Assembly: GCA_913057785.1 (NCBI GenBank)
Contig: CAJXPD010000094.1
Span: forward strand, 1 to 34,898
From: an uncultured Lewinella sp.
GTDB lineage: Bacteria; Bacteroidota; Bacteroidia; Chitinophagales; Saprospiraceae
DNA length: 34,898 bases
Reading direction: 5' to 3'
Part shown: positions 17,189 to 24,346 of the stretch, in pieces
How the letters are laid out: the number at the start of each line of letters is the position of its first letter
Numbering within the stretch: the stretch's first letter is position 1
Notes under the pieces: generated by a model
Database searches by the model: none
What the model was told of the DNA's origin: nothing
What the model saw: only the letters and a program-made list of their open reading frames with translations
Made by a program: the position numbers and the translations under genes

Positions 17189-17210
17189 ATATGGTGTAAG
17201 CACCCCATAT
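17189..17210. repeat. bulged 8-bp hairpin
   Basis: ATATGGTG (17189-17196) pairs with CACC-CC-ATAT (17201-17210) if two C residues bulge out, around a TAAG loop. It lies 24 bp after the perfect hairpin at 17142-17164. Confidence 0.35.
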
Positions 17211-17280
17211 TAAGGTGAATACTCCCAGGAGGGATGCGTATCGTTTATTATTATTTTAGGTTTTTGCGAATAAAAAAAGT

Positions 17281-17294
17281 ACCATTGTAATGGT
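17281..17294. promoter_or_regulatory. candidate operator upstream of the phoX-like gene
   Basis: ACCATT and AATGGT flank a GT spacer, a 14-bp near-palindrome ending 41 bp before the ATG at 17336. The size and position suit a dimeric regulator site, but no regulator is identified. Confidence 0.3.
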
Positions 17295-17335
17295 CCAATA
17301 ATATATTTTAGGTTCCTAAAGGCAAGCATTTAACT

Positions 17336-18952
17336 ATGAAGAAATCAATGCAAAGAAGAAGCTTTCTAGAGTTTTTAGGTAAGGGTGCACTTACCTTATC
17401 GGTTACTCCTACCCTGCTAGCTAATAAAATGTATACCCCACTATTAGGAAATAAAAAATTACCTCTTGTCAAAGGGATTAGACCTTCCGCCAAGGACGAA
17501 CTAAAATTAGCCAGAGGGTTGAATTTCCACATCATTGCAAGATGGGGCGATTCGATCAATCCAACCGATACTTTTGGGTTCAATAATGACTTCACGGCAT
17601 ATATTCCACTAGACGAAAACAATCCCGATGAAGGGATCCTCTGGGTTAATCATGAATACATCGATCCTTTTTTCGTTTCTGCCTTTGTTGGAGGTGTAGA
17701 AAAGACGAAAGAGCAAGTGGAGAAGGAGCAGTATAATGTGGGGGGTAGCTTTATTCATATTCGAAAAAAGAAGAATGGTAAGTGGGAGATGGTCAAAGAC
17801 TCTGCCCACAATCGCCGCATCAGTGGACATACTCCAATACCCTTTAACTGGGATGAACCCATTGCTGGTAAAAAGGAGGGTATTGGAACACTAGGTAATT
17901 GCTCTGGAGGTGTGACGCCATGGGGGACGATTTTGACCTGTGAAGAAAACTATGATCAGTTTTACGGTGAACGCAATTATAAGACTGGCGAAAAAGTGCT
18001 GCGTCGCAACGACCTGGGTTGGTCTAAATATTATGATTATCCCCCAGAACATTACGGTTGGGTCGTAGAGGTGGATCCAAAGACCGGAGCTGCCCAAAAG
18101 CATATTGCTCTCGGCCGTTGCGCCCACGAATGTGCTACGATTAAGGAGCTCGATGATGGAAGACTAGTCGTCTATACTGGAGATGACACCGTTAATCAAT
18201 GCCTGTACAAGTTTATTGGATCCAAGCCCGGAAGTTTATCAGAAGGGACGCTATATGTAGCTAACACCGTATTGAGCCGCTGGGAGCCTTTGGTCTACGA
18301 GAAATCTAAGGCCCTCCAGAAGTTCTTTAAGAGTCAAACAGAGGTACTTATTCGATTGAGAGAAGCGGCCAAGCTAGTCGGTGGTTCTCCCTTGGATCGA
18401 CCAGAAGACATCGAAATTGACCCCATCAATGGTAATGTCTTGGTAGCACTAACCAATAATTCAACCGTAAAGAACTATTTCGGTTCCATTCTGAAGATAG
18501 AAGAGGCAAATGGTGATCATGAGGCGCTAACATTTAAGTCAGAAGTGTACTTGGCTGGAGGAGAGGATACCGGCTTTGCTTGCCCAGATAACATGGCCTT
18601 CGACCTGGCTGGCAACTTGTGGTTCACTTCCGATATGTCTGGAAGTCTAATGAATAAGGAGCCATACACTGCCTTTAAAAACAACGGATTGTTTTTTGTC
18701 CCAAGGGAAGGAGAGCAGGCCGGTCAAGTTATCCAAGTCGCTAGCGCTCCTACGGATGCCGAACTAACAGGCCCATGGTTTGCACCAGACGGCAAGACCT
18801 TGTTTATGAGCGTGCAGCACCCCGGTGAATATTCTCCATCTATGGATCAATTGACCAGTCACTGGCCAGATGGTGGCGAAGAAATCCCCAAGCCAGCTGT
18901 TGTGGCCATTCAAGGGCGCTTACTGGAGGAGATACAGGGCTTGTCAGATTGA
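17336..18952 (+). CDS. PhoX-type (DUF839) alkaline phosphatase, Tat-exported
   Basis: Predicted calcium/iron-dependent phosphatase of the PhoX/DUF839 family, releasing phosphate from organic phosphoesters in the periplasm. It has 538 residues. The N-terminus has a twin-arginine signal, RRSFLEFLGKGAL (residues 7-19). Family motifs: WVNHEY (103-108), then GNCSGGVTPWGTILTCEENYDQF, GRCAHECATIKELDDGR, RPEDIEIDPINGNVLVALTNN, CPDNMAFDLAGNLWFTSD and GPWFAPDGKTLFMSVQHPGE, spread as blades of the expected beta-propeller. Glu residues of the EENYD and PEDIE motifs and the conserved Cys-containing segments are those that bind metals in PhoX. The length is typical for the short DUF839 branch. Start ATG at 17336; an in-frame ATG at 17348 still keeps the RR motif. 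It is monocistronic, closed by a strong hairpin at 19002-19033. Phosphatase activity is inferred from the family. Confidence 0.85.
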   Translation: MKKSMQRRSFLEFLGKGALTLSVTPTLLANKMYTPLLGNKKLPLVKGIRPSAKDELKLARGLNFHIIARWGDSINPTDTFGFNNDFTAYIPLDENNPDEGILWVNHEYIDPFFVSAFVGGVEKTKEQVEKEQYNVGGSFIHIRKKKNGKWEMVKDSAHNRRISGHTPIPFNWDEPIAGKKEGIGTLGNCSGGVTPWGTILTCEENYDQFYGERNYKTGEKVLRRNDLGWSKYYDYPPEHYGWVVEVDPKTGAAQKHIALGRCAHECATIKELDDGRLVVYTGDDTVNQCLYKFIGSKPGSLSEGTLYVANTVLSRWEPLVYEKSKALQKFFKSQTEVLIRLREAAKLVGGSPLDRPEDIEIDPINGNVLVALTNNSTVKNYFGSILKIEEANGDHEALTFKSEVYLAGGEDTGFACPDNMAFDLAGNLWFTSDMSGSLMNKEPYTAFKNNGLFFVPREGEQAGQVIQVASAPTDAELTGPWFAPDGKTLFMSVQHPGEYSPSMDQLTSHWPDGGEEIPKPAVVAIQGRLLEEIQGLSD

Positions 18953-19001
18953 TCGTAAGGTAATTATCTTATTCCTTTGCATTCAAACTTGCAGATCAGC
19001 C

Positions 19002-19033
19002 CATTGGGGCAGGCTTACTAGTCTGCCCCAATG
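19002..19033. terminator. bidirectional terminator-like hairpin between phoX-like gene and gudD
   Basis: CATTGGGGCAG (19002-19012) and CTGCCCCAATG (19023-19033) form a perfect 11-bp GC-rich stem with a 10-base loop. It starts 49 bp after the phoX-like stop and ends 14 bp before the convergent gudD stop. Neither strand has a classic T-run, but position and symmetry fit a shared terminator. Confidence 0.7.
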
Positions 19034-19047
19034 CTCAATATAGGCCT

Positions 19048-20349
19048 CTACCAACGTAAGGGCTGAAATTCCCAGCCCGGCTGCTTCGCTTGCATCGCGG
19101 CTTGATCATCCCTTTCCGTCAAACCGCAAATCTTATAATTTTCGTGGAGTCGCTGTAGTTCAGCTTGATCGATTTCAACACCAAGTCCCGGTCCATTCGG
19201 GACTTCCACCGCCCCTTCCACGATCTCCAGTTTCCCTCCTTTAATCACTTCATCCGACTGCCAGGGATAGTGCGTGTCAAGCGCATAGTCAAATTGCGGG
19301 ATGGCAGCACCGAGGTGAACCATTGCAGCCATGGAAATCCCCAGATGACTATTGGAGTGCATGGAGAAACCCCTACCAAAGGTTTGACAGATGCGGTTCA
19401 ATTCCATACTAGCCCTCAAGCCGCCCCAGAAATGATGATCGGAAAGGATGATTTGTTCCGAGCTCAAGTGGATACTTCCCGGTAAATCGCTAAAGGAGGT
19501 CGTGCACATATTGGTAGCCAGAGGAATATCAACCAATTGCGCTAATTGCGCCATCTCCTCTTGTCCTCGTACTGGGTCTTCATAATACTCTAACACCCCT
19601 TCCATCTGCTTACCATATTTTACAGCCGTTTCTAATGACCAAATAGCATTGGGATCCAAGCGGAGGGGCATTTCCTCTCCAAAAGCCTTACGCAAAGCTA
19701 GAATGCTCTCACATTCGAGTTCAGGCTCAAGCGCCCCCCCTTTTAACTTGATGGATTGAAAACCAAAAGCAGCGCACATGGATTTAGCTTGCTCTACGAT
19801 CTGATCCGGTGTCAAGGCTTCTTTTTGTCTTCCCGACTCCCAGCCCTCTGCCTCAGGATCTATAGTAAAACCAAGTGTCCCCCCAGCGCCTTCATATTTG
19901 TAGAATAGATAAGCGGCAAACGGCACACGGTCCCGCGCCTTACCTCCCAGCAGGTTCACGACTGGCTCGTTAAGCAGCTTCCCCATGATATCCAAAGAAG
20001 CCACTTCAAGTGCGCTAAATAGGTGGATCAGTTGCCGCTGGTCCCAAGGCTTGTTGCCCCGTTGATCCGCCGTATCCACTCCGAAATGTGCGGTGAGAAG
20101 CTGCTTGAGCAAATTCATCTGAAAGGGATGCTTGCCCAAAATCAAGGGCTTCGCCCTTTCCAATGCTTGACGTATCTGCTCACTGCCTGGAATCTCGCTG
20201 ATGCCCGTAACTCCAGCATTGGTCTCCAATTCTATAATAATCCTTAGCGCATATGGGGCGTGTAACCCGGCGGCATTTAAGAGCGGAGGATCGCCCACGG
20301 CTATGGGCGTGATGATCAAGTCGGTAATTTGTAAAGTTGGGTTTTTCAT
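19048..20349 (-). CDS. gudD: glucarate dehydratase (enolase superfamily)
   Basis: Predicted D-glucarate dehydratase (EC 4.2.1.40), converting D-glucarate (possibly L-idarate) to 5-dehydro-4-deoxy-D-glucarate in the cytoplasm. It has 433 residues, close to the 446 of E. coli GudD. The capping domain covers about 1-140 and the modified TIM barrel follows. Catalytic features are all visible: KLK at 201-203 (base), metal ligands D232 (RLDPNAIW), E257 (YYEDP) and N280 (LATNM), and the Asp-His dyad D304 (ILSDHHFW) with H335 (SNSHLGIS). The KxK plus D/E/N metal triad and SNSHLG string are specific to the glucarate dehydratase subgroup rather than mandelate racemase in general. It diverges from the GntP permease and kdgD, which supply uptake and the next step. 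Start ATG at 20349; a minus-strand TATAAT (complement of 20416-20421) lies 67-72 bp upstream. Confidence 0.93.
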   Translation of the reverse strand: MKNPTLQITDLIITPIAVGDPPLLNAAGLHAPYALRIIIELETNAGVTGISEIPGSEQIRQALERAKPLILGKHPFQMNLLKQLLTAHFGVDTADQRGNKPWDQRQLIHLFSALEVASLDIMGKLLNEPVVNLLGGKARDRVPFAAYLFYKYEGAGGTLGFTIDPEAEGWESGRQKEALTPDQIVEQAKSMCAAFGFQSIKLKGGALEPELECESILALRKAFGEEMPLRLDPNAIWSLETAVKYGKQMEGVLEYYEDPVRGQEEMAQLAQLVDIPLATNMCTTSFSDLPGSIHLSSEQIILSDHHFWGGLRASMELNRICQTFGRGFSMHSNSHLGISMAAMVHLGAAIPQFDYALDTHYPWQSDEVIKGGKLEIVEGAVEVPNGPGLGVEIDQAELQRLHENYKICGLTERDDQAAMQAKQPGWEFQPLRW

Positions 20350-20600
20350 TTCGTTTTGTTAAATCGTATTCAATAGATCTCCTCTAATATAAGTGCTCTG
20401 CCCCTTTCTGATGGAATTATAACCGAGCTTCCCTTACAAGAGGACAAAGGCAATCTTTGAGGAATGCACAAATTATTAGTACTTTAAGTAGGTGTTTCAA
20501 TTTCGACTCTTGCTACTAGACTTGAGAGGTAAGAGGGTAGGTCGCTTCGCTGTCAGATACCTTAATTTCAGATTGTATCCCAAGGCCGTGGTTTGCCATC

Positions 20601-20618
20601 CCTGCCTTTGCAGGCAGG
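20601..20618. repeat. 7-bp GC-rich inverted repeat upstream of gntP-like gene
   Basis: CCTGCCT (20601-20607) and AGGCAGG (20612-20618) flank a 4-base loop TTGC; another GCAG follows. It ends three bases before the putative -33 element. CCTGCC-rich hairpins also occur as dispersed intergenic repeats in some Bacteroidota, so it may not be a specific operator. Confidence 0.5.
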
Positions 20619-20621
20619 CAG

Positions 20622-20651
20622 TTTCTGACTTCTGAATGTCCAGTATATTTA
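20622..20651 (+). promoter_or_regulatory. candidate promoter of the permease-kdgD operon
   Basis: TTT (20622-20624), 19 bases, then TATATTTA (20644-20651). This differs by one base in each box from the TTG-N19-TAnnTTTG consensus of Bacteroidota sigma-ABfr promoters. Transcription would begin near 20657, about 30 bases before the ATG at 20689. Confidence 0.45.
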
Positions 20652-20688
20652 AAAGTAATCTACTACGCTATCTAAGGCACCATTGACA

Positions 20689-22098
20689 ATGAACGCCATC
20701 TTTATAATTCTGACTGGAGCAGCTGTCGTATTGTTCTGTATTATTCGACTGAAGCTTCATGCTGCTATCTCCCTCATGCTGGCCGCCCTGGTCACAGCAC
20801 TCCTTACTTCCCCGGAATTATTGTTGGACTATGCTCAGCAAAGTGGCATGACGGAGGATCAGGCACGGGCTTTTTCAGAAATACCAATCGGGAAGCGCCT
20901 GGCCACTGCCTTTGGCAATACAAGTGCTAAGATTGGAATCTTGATCGCCTTGGCTTCCATTATCGGCACCGCCCTGATGAGGAGTGGAGCAGCAGATCGG
21001 ATCATCCGGGGTCTGCTGAATTTATTCGGCCAGAAAAACTCCTCAATGGCACTTTTATCTGGTAGTTTCACCTTGGCCATACCTGTCTTTTTCGATACCG
21101 TTTTTTACCTAATGATTCCACTGGTCAAATCACTCTCCGTTAGAGATCCGAAGAAATTTAGTCTGTACCTCATGGCGGTCATTGCAGGGGGTGTGATGGC
21201 GCATTCTCTCATTCCCCCCACGCCGGGGCCGCTCTTTGTAGCAGAGGAAATGGGGATCGATTTGGGGATCATGATCATTGGAGGATTGATCGTTGGCATT
21301 GTGACAATTACCGCCGGCTATCTCTATGCGCTTTGGGCTAACAGAAAATGGGATCTTCCGATGCGCGACACCCCCGATATAAGTATAAAAGAACTGGAAC
21401 AGTATGCCGCCCGCCCAACAAGTGATTTGCCCCACTTGGGCCTATCTCTGTTGCCGATCCTACTTCCTCTTTTTTTAATCACTGGAAACACTTTGTCAAA
21501 CGCCTTCCTATCCAAACAGAACCTGGCTTACAAGATATTGACGACCTTAGGGGAAGCCAATATTGCCCTCTTTGTAGGCGCTATTCTTTCGATGTTCCTA
21601 TTATGGAAACAACTTGTGGAGAAAACCAATTTCCAACGATATATCACGGAAGCACTGACTAGCGCCGCCATGATCATCCTGATCACTTCTGCGGGTGGAG
21701 CCTTCGGGCAAATGCTACAGCAGACGGGAATTGGCGGACAGATTGAAGGATTGGCTGCGCAGTATCAATTGGCTCTACTGCCAATGGCCTTTCTCATCAC
21801 AGCGGTAGTACGTTCCGCTCAGGGTTCCGCGACAGTAGCCATGGTAACGGCTATGGGGGTGATGAGTGGCGTGATTGGCACCGACCTCGCCTTTCATCCG
21901 GTTTACTTGGCCTTAGCCATTGGCTGTGGCTCCAAGATTTTCGCCTGGATGAATGATAGTGGGTTTTGGATTGTCACAAAAATGAGCGGGATGGAAGTGC
22001 AGGAGACCATCCGACACTTTTCTATACTAATGACGGTTATGGCTTTAGCGGGTCTCTTTGCCGTGATGCTTTTTTCCGTTTTACTCCCTTTCTCCTAA
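20689..22098 (+). CDS. GntP family permease (probable glucarate/aldarate:H+ symporter)
   Basis: Inner-membrane transporter of the gluconate:H+ symporter (GntP) family, 469 residues from the ATG at 20689; a TTG two codons upstream is not preferred. About twelve hydrophobic segments are spread over the full length. Family motifs: AIPVFFDTVFYLMIPLVKSL (about 130-149), then a Gly/Ala stretch and HSLIPPTPGPLFVAEEMGID, and near the end VRSAQGSATVAMVTAMG and ALAIGCGSKIFAWMNDSGFW. These are the substrate-site regions of GntP proteins, which usually carry gluconate, glycerate or related sugar acids. Its position between gudD and kdgD argues that here it carries D-glucarate or galactarate, a role usually filled by MFS GudP-type carriers. 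It lies 40 bp before kdgD and is surely co-transcribed with it. Confidence 0.88.
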   Translation: MNAIFIILTGAAVVLFCIIRLKLHAAISLMLAALVTALLTSPELLLDYAQQSGMTEDQARAFSEIPIGKRLATAFGNTSAKIGILIALASIIGTALMRSGAADRIIRGLLNLFGQKNSSMALLSGSFTLAIPVFFDTVFYLMIPLVKSLSVRDPKKFSLYLMAVIAGGVMAHSLIPPTPGPLFVAEEMGIDLGIMIIGGLIVGIVTITAGYLYALWANRKWDLPMRDTPDISIKELEQYAARPTSDLPHLGLSLLPILLPLFLITGNTLSNAFLSKQNLAYKILTTLGEANIALFVGAILSMFLLWKQLVEKTNFQRYITEALTSAAMIILITSAGGAFGQMLQQTGIGGQIEGLAAQYQLALLPMAFLITAVVRSAQGSATVAMVTAMGVMSGVIGTDLAFHPVYLALAIGCGSKIFAWMNDSGFWIVTKMSGMEVQETIRHFSILMTVMALAGLFAVMLFSVLLPFS

Positions 22099-22138
22099 AC
22101 AAGATCAAACAAAACGATTTCGAAACAAAACAACCAAC

Positions 22139-23062
22139 ATGAATCTCGAACGACTTAGAAATGCGCTTAGCGATGGACTACTTTCCTTCCCAATTACAGA
22201 TATGGATGCAGAAGGGCAAGTCGATATTTCCTCCTACGCTGATCGGCTAGAATGGTTTATCTCCAAGCCGGTTTCCACTGTATTTGTAGCTGGAGGAACA
22301 GGGGAGTTCTTTTCCCTATCCAGCGCGGAATATCAAGGTATCGTAACAACAGCTACTTCCGTGATTGGCAATCGGGTTCCCGTAATAGCTAGTGTTGGTC
22401 GGAGTATACCCGAAGCCATTGAGTTTGCCAAGGTAGCTGAAGAAGCTGGCATCGATGGCCTGCTATTAATGCCCCCCTACCTCACCTCTTGCCCCCCCGA
22501 TGGGGCGATGGCCTATGCCAAGGCCATCCTGGATAGCACTTCTCTTCCTGTGATCTATTACAATCGGGCAAATGGCATTCTCCCGCCCCAATACTTGCAA
22601 GCACTGGCCGATGCTTGTCCTAATTTGATTGGCCTAAAGGATGGAACCGGCAATATGCAAGACCTGAACGACACCATTAAGTCCTTGGGCGATCGACTGG
22701 TATATATCGGCGGCGTTCCAACCGCCGAGATCATTTCAGAAGCCTACCTATCCATCGGTGTCAATACTTATTCTTCTGCTGTATTCAATTTCGTTCCAGA
22801 TTTGGCTCTCCGATACTACCAAGCACTAAGATCTGGGAACCAACAAGTGGTGAATGAGATTCTACAATCCTTCGTTATTCCGTTTGTCCGTTTGCGTAGC
22901 AAAAAGAAAGGCTACGCGGTTAGCTTAATCAAAGCGGGGGCTCGATTAATCGGTAAGGATGCAGGAGCCGTTCGTCCGCCACTAGTCATGCCAAGCCAGA
23001 CCGAAATAGCAGAACTACAGGAACTGATTCAAGTAGCTAACCAATTGGTGTCCGCTCAGTAG
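22139..23062 (+). CDS. kdgD: 5-dehydro-4-deoxyglucarate dehydratase
   Basis: DapA/NAL-superfamily TIM-barrel enzyme, predicted EC 4.2.1.41: 5-dehydro-4-deoxy-D-glucarate to 2,5-dioxopentanoate (2-oxoglutarate semialdehyde) with loss of CO2 and water. It has 307 residues, the usual KdgD length. KdgD-like N-terminus: GLLSFPITDMDAEGQVD and VFVAGGTGEFFSL (48-60, with the GGTGE phosphate/carboxylate loop). The catalytic Tyr is in VIYYNRANG (Tyr141) and the Schiff-base Lys is K167 in LIGLKDGTGN. GVNTYSSAVFNFVP near 210 and the RSKKKGYAVSLIKAG region near 258 also fit KdgD rather than dihydrodipicolinate synthase. It is the second gene of the permease operon and supplies the step after GudD. Its TAG stop overlaps the stop of the convergent glycosidase gene by 7 bp. 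Confidence 0.92.
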   Translation: MNLERLRNALSDGLLSFPITDMDAEGQVDISSYADRLEWFISKPVSTVFVAGGTGEFFSLSSAEYQGIVTTATSVIGNRVPVIASVGRSIPEAIEFAKVAEEAGIDGLLLMPPYLTSCPPDGAMAYAKAILDSTSLPVIYYNRANGILPPQYLQALADACPNLIGLKDGTGNMQDLNDTIKSLGDRLVYIGGVPTAEIISEAYLSIGVNTYSSAVFNFVPDLALRYYQALRSGNQQVVNEILQSFVIPFVRLRSKKKGYAVSLIKAGARLIGKDAGAVRPPLVMPSQTEIAELQELIQVANQLVSAQ

Positions 23063-24153
23063 CCAAGAACTTGAAACAAGTCAGGAGATTGTTTGAGGTA
23101 ACGACTCTTATTGGTTTCCAAAAACCAGGCCTCCGCTACTTGTGGGTTAATGGAAAGGCGTGCATCTTTCCAATCTACTCCTGGAAAATTATAGCCTTCC
23201 CAATTGGCATTAATAAAGCTTATGGCCTTAATATTTTTGCGATAGCAAACCGAGAAGAAGTTCACGAACCAGCTATCCCAGGTTTCTATATTCTTGTGCT
23301 CGATACCTGCAGTAGGGCTCGATTCAGCCACCATCACCGGCTTGTGATGTGTCTTGGCAAATTCTAGTACGGCATCACCATGAGCCAGTAATTCTGCCTC
23401 CTGATAAAGCAGACCGAATAAAGAAACACCCACCCAATCCACGTAATCATCGCCGGGATACCAAGCCGCCAAAGGGTGATTATTGTAGGGAGCAAAAATA
23501 TAGGAATGCCAAACAAAGGCCACATTATCTACCCCTTCCGCTCTCATCAAATCTACTACTCGCCGGTAGGCTTGCACATACTCATCAGGGTTCAGCTGAT
23601 TGTGAGGCCCATCAAACTCATATCCGATGCGCAGATAAATGGGGCGATCAATGGATTTTGCCCAATTTGCGTACTTCTTAATCACCTCATCATACTGACC
23701 ATTAGCGGTATTGGCAGCGACACCCCAAGTTCCTACCATCCACATAGCACTATGCATCACTGTATTTGGGAATCTGTCTACTAGCATTTGATGATTATGA
23801 GAACTCCCATTTTCATTGGTGAAAGTGCTAGTGATTCCCCTAAACTCTGGCACCCCCCAGTAAGCAGACCACCCTCCAGGAATTGGCTTATCTGAGAAAC
23901 TGGACATGTAGTCATCGATATCTTCAATCGTCTGCCCCATGATGAGCAAAGTCTTTCCTGCTGGCGGCACGAACTTGGTTTTTTCGTATTCGTACTCAAA
24001 GTTGGGATCCGTTTCAGTTTGAATCTTAGCTACCATGTCCTCTATGGTAGTATCAGGGGTCCCCACTTGTCTGTTACAAGCTAAAACTAGTAGTAGCGCT
24101 GAAAAACTAAGGAGTAGCCATTGACGGTTGCGGAACTTGAAAAAATACTGCAT
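23056..24153 (-). CDS. GH26-like (clan A) glycoside hydrolase lipoprotein
   Basis: Surface or periplasmic lipoprotein of 365 residues. Signal with lipobox LVLAC (lipid-modified C26). The rest fits a TIM-barrel clan-A glycosidase, closest in pattern to GH26 (beta-mannanase type): PGGWSAYWGVPEF region, MHSAMWMVGTW, then YLRIGYEFDGPHNQLNP (about 173-189) with acid/base E179, VAFVWHSY (about 211-218), WYPGDDYVDWVGVSLFG (231-247) and KPVMVAESSPTAG (271-283) with nucleophile E277. All the usual strand-end signatures are present, so the enzyme is probably active. The glycan substrate is not deducible; mannan- or mixed-linkage-type polymers are typical for GH26. No SusC/SusD pair is near, so it is not in a canonical polysaccharide utilisation locus. 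It converges with kdgD, overlapping by 7 bp. Confidence 0.8.
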   Translation of the reverse strand: MQYFFKFRNRQWLLLSFSALLLVLACNRQVGTPDTTIEDMVAKIQTETDPNFEYEYEKTKFVPPAGKTLLIMGQTIEDIDDYMSSFSDKPIPGGWSAYWGVPEFRGITSTFTNENGSSHNHQMLVDRFPNTVMHSAMWMVGTWGVAANTANGQYDEVIKKYANWAKSIDRPIYLRIGYEFDGPHNQLNPDEYVQAYRRVVDLMRAEGVDNVAFVWHSYIFAPYNNHPLAAWYPGDDYVDWVGVSLFGLLYQEAELLAHGDAVLEFAKTHHKPVMVAESSPTAGIEHKNIETWDSWFVNFFSVCYRKNIKAISFINANWEGYNFPGVDWKDARLSINPQVAEAWFLETNKSRYLKQSPDLFQVLGY

Positions 24154-24346
24154 GCTGATTCTATTTTCTTAGTGGAAATGCGAAGCGGTAAGAAAATACA
24201 GCTTCCAACTGATTTCTAAGAAACAAAAAGGAAGCACTTTTTACAATGCATTTGGTAACTGCAAACCTTTTTTTGTTTAGTGCCAAGGATGGCTTGACAA
24301 GTGTTCATAGAAGTAAGTGGTTTTGATCGAAAAACACCCCACCTCC

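Larger units (their letters stand above)
17000..17335. other. divergent intergenic region rich in inverted repeats
   Basis: 336 bp between the sensor kinase (minus) and the phoX-like gene (plus). It contains a good minus-strand promoter (17063-17092), a perfect 9-bp hairpin (17142-17164), a bulged hairpin (17189-17210), an AT-rich tract (about 17236-17280) and a near-palindrome (17281-17294) 42 bp before the phoX ATG. The only ORF of note is a 25-codon frame from 17137, without family character. Both genes could be controlled from here. Confidence 0.55.
20350..20688. other. shared regulatory spacer of the glucarate genes
   Basis: 339 bp between gudD (minus) and the GntP permease (plus). It holds a minus-strand TATAAT-like box, a CCTGCCT/AGGCAGG hairpin (20601-20618) directly before a plausible plus-strand promoter (20622-20651), and no gene. 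As the only divergent control region of the pathway, it is where a glucarate-responsive regulator would be expected to bind. No regulator gene is adjacent. Confidence 0.55.
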
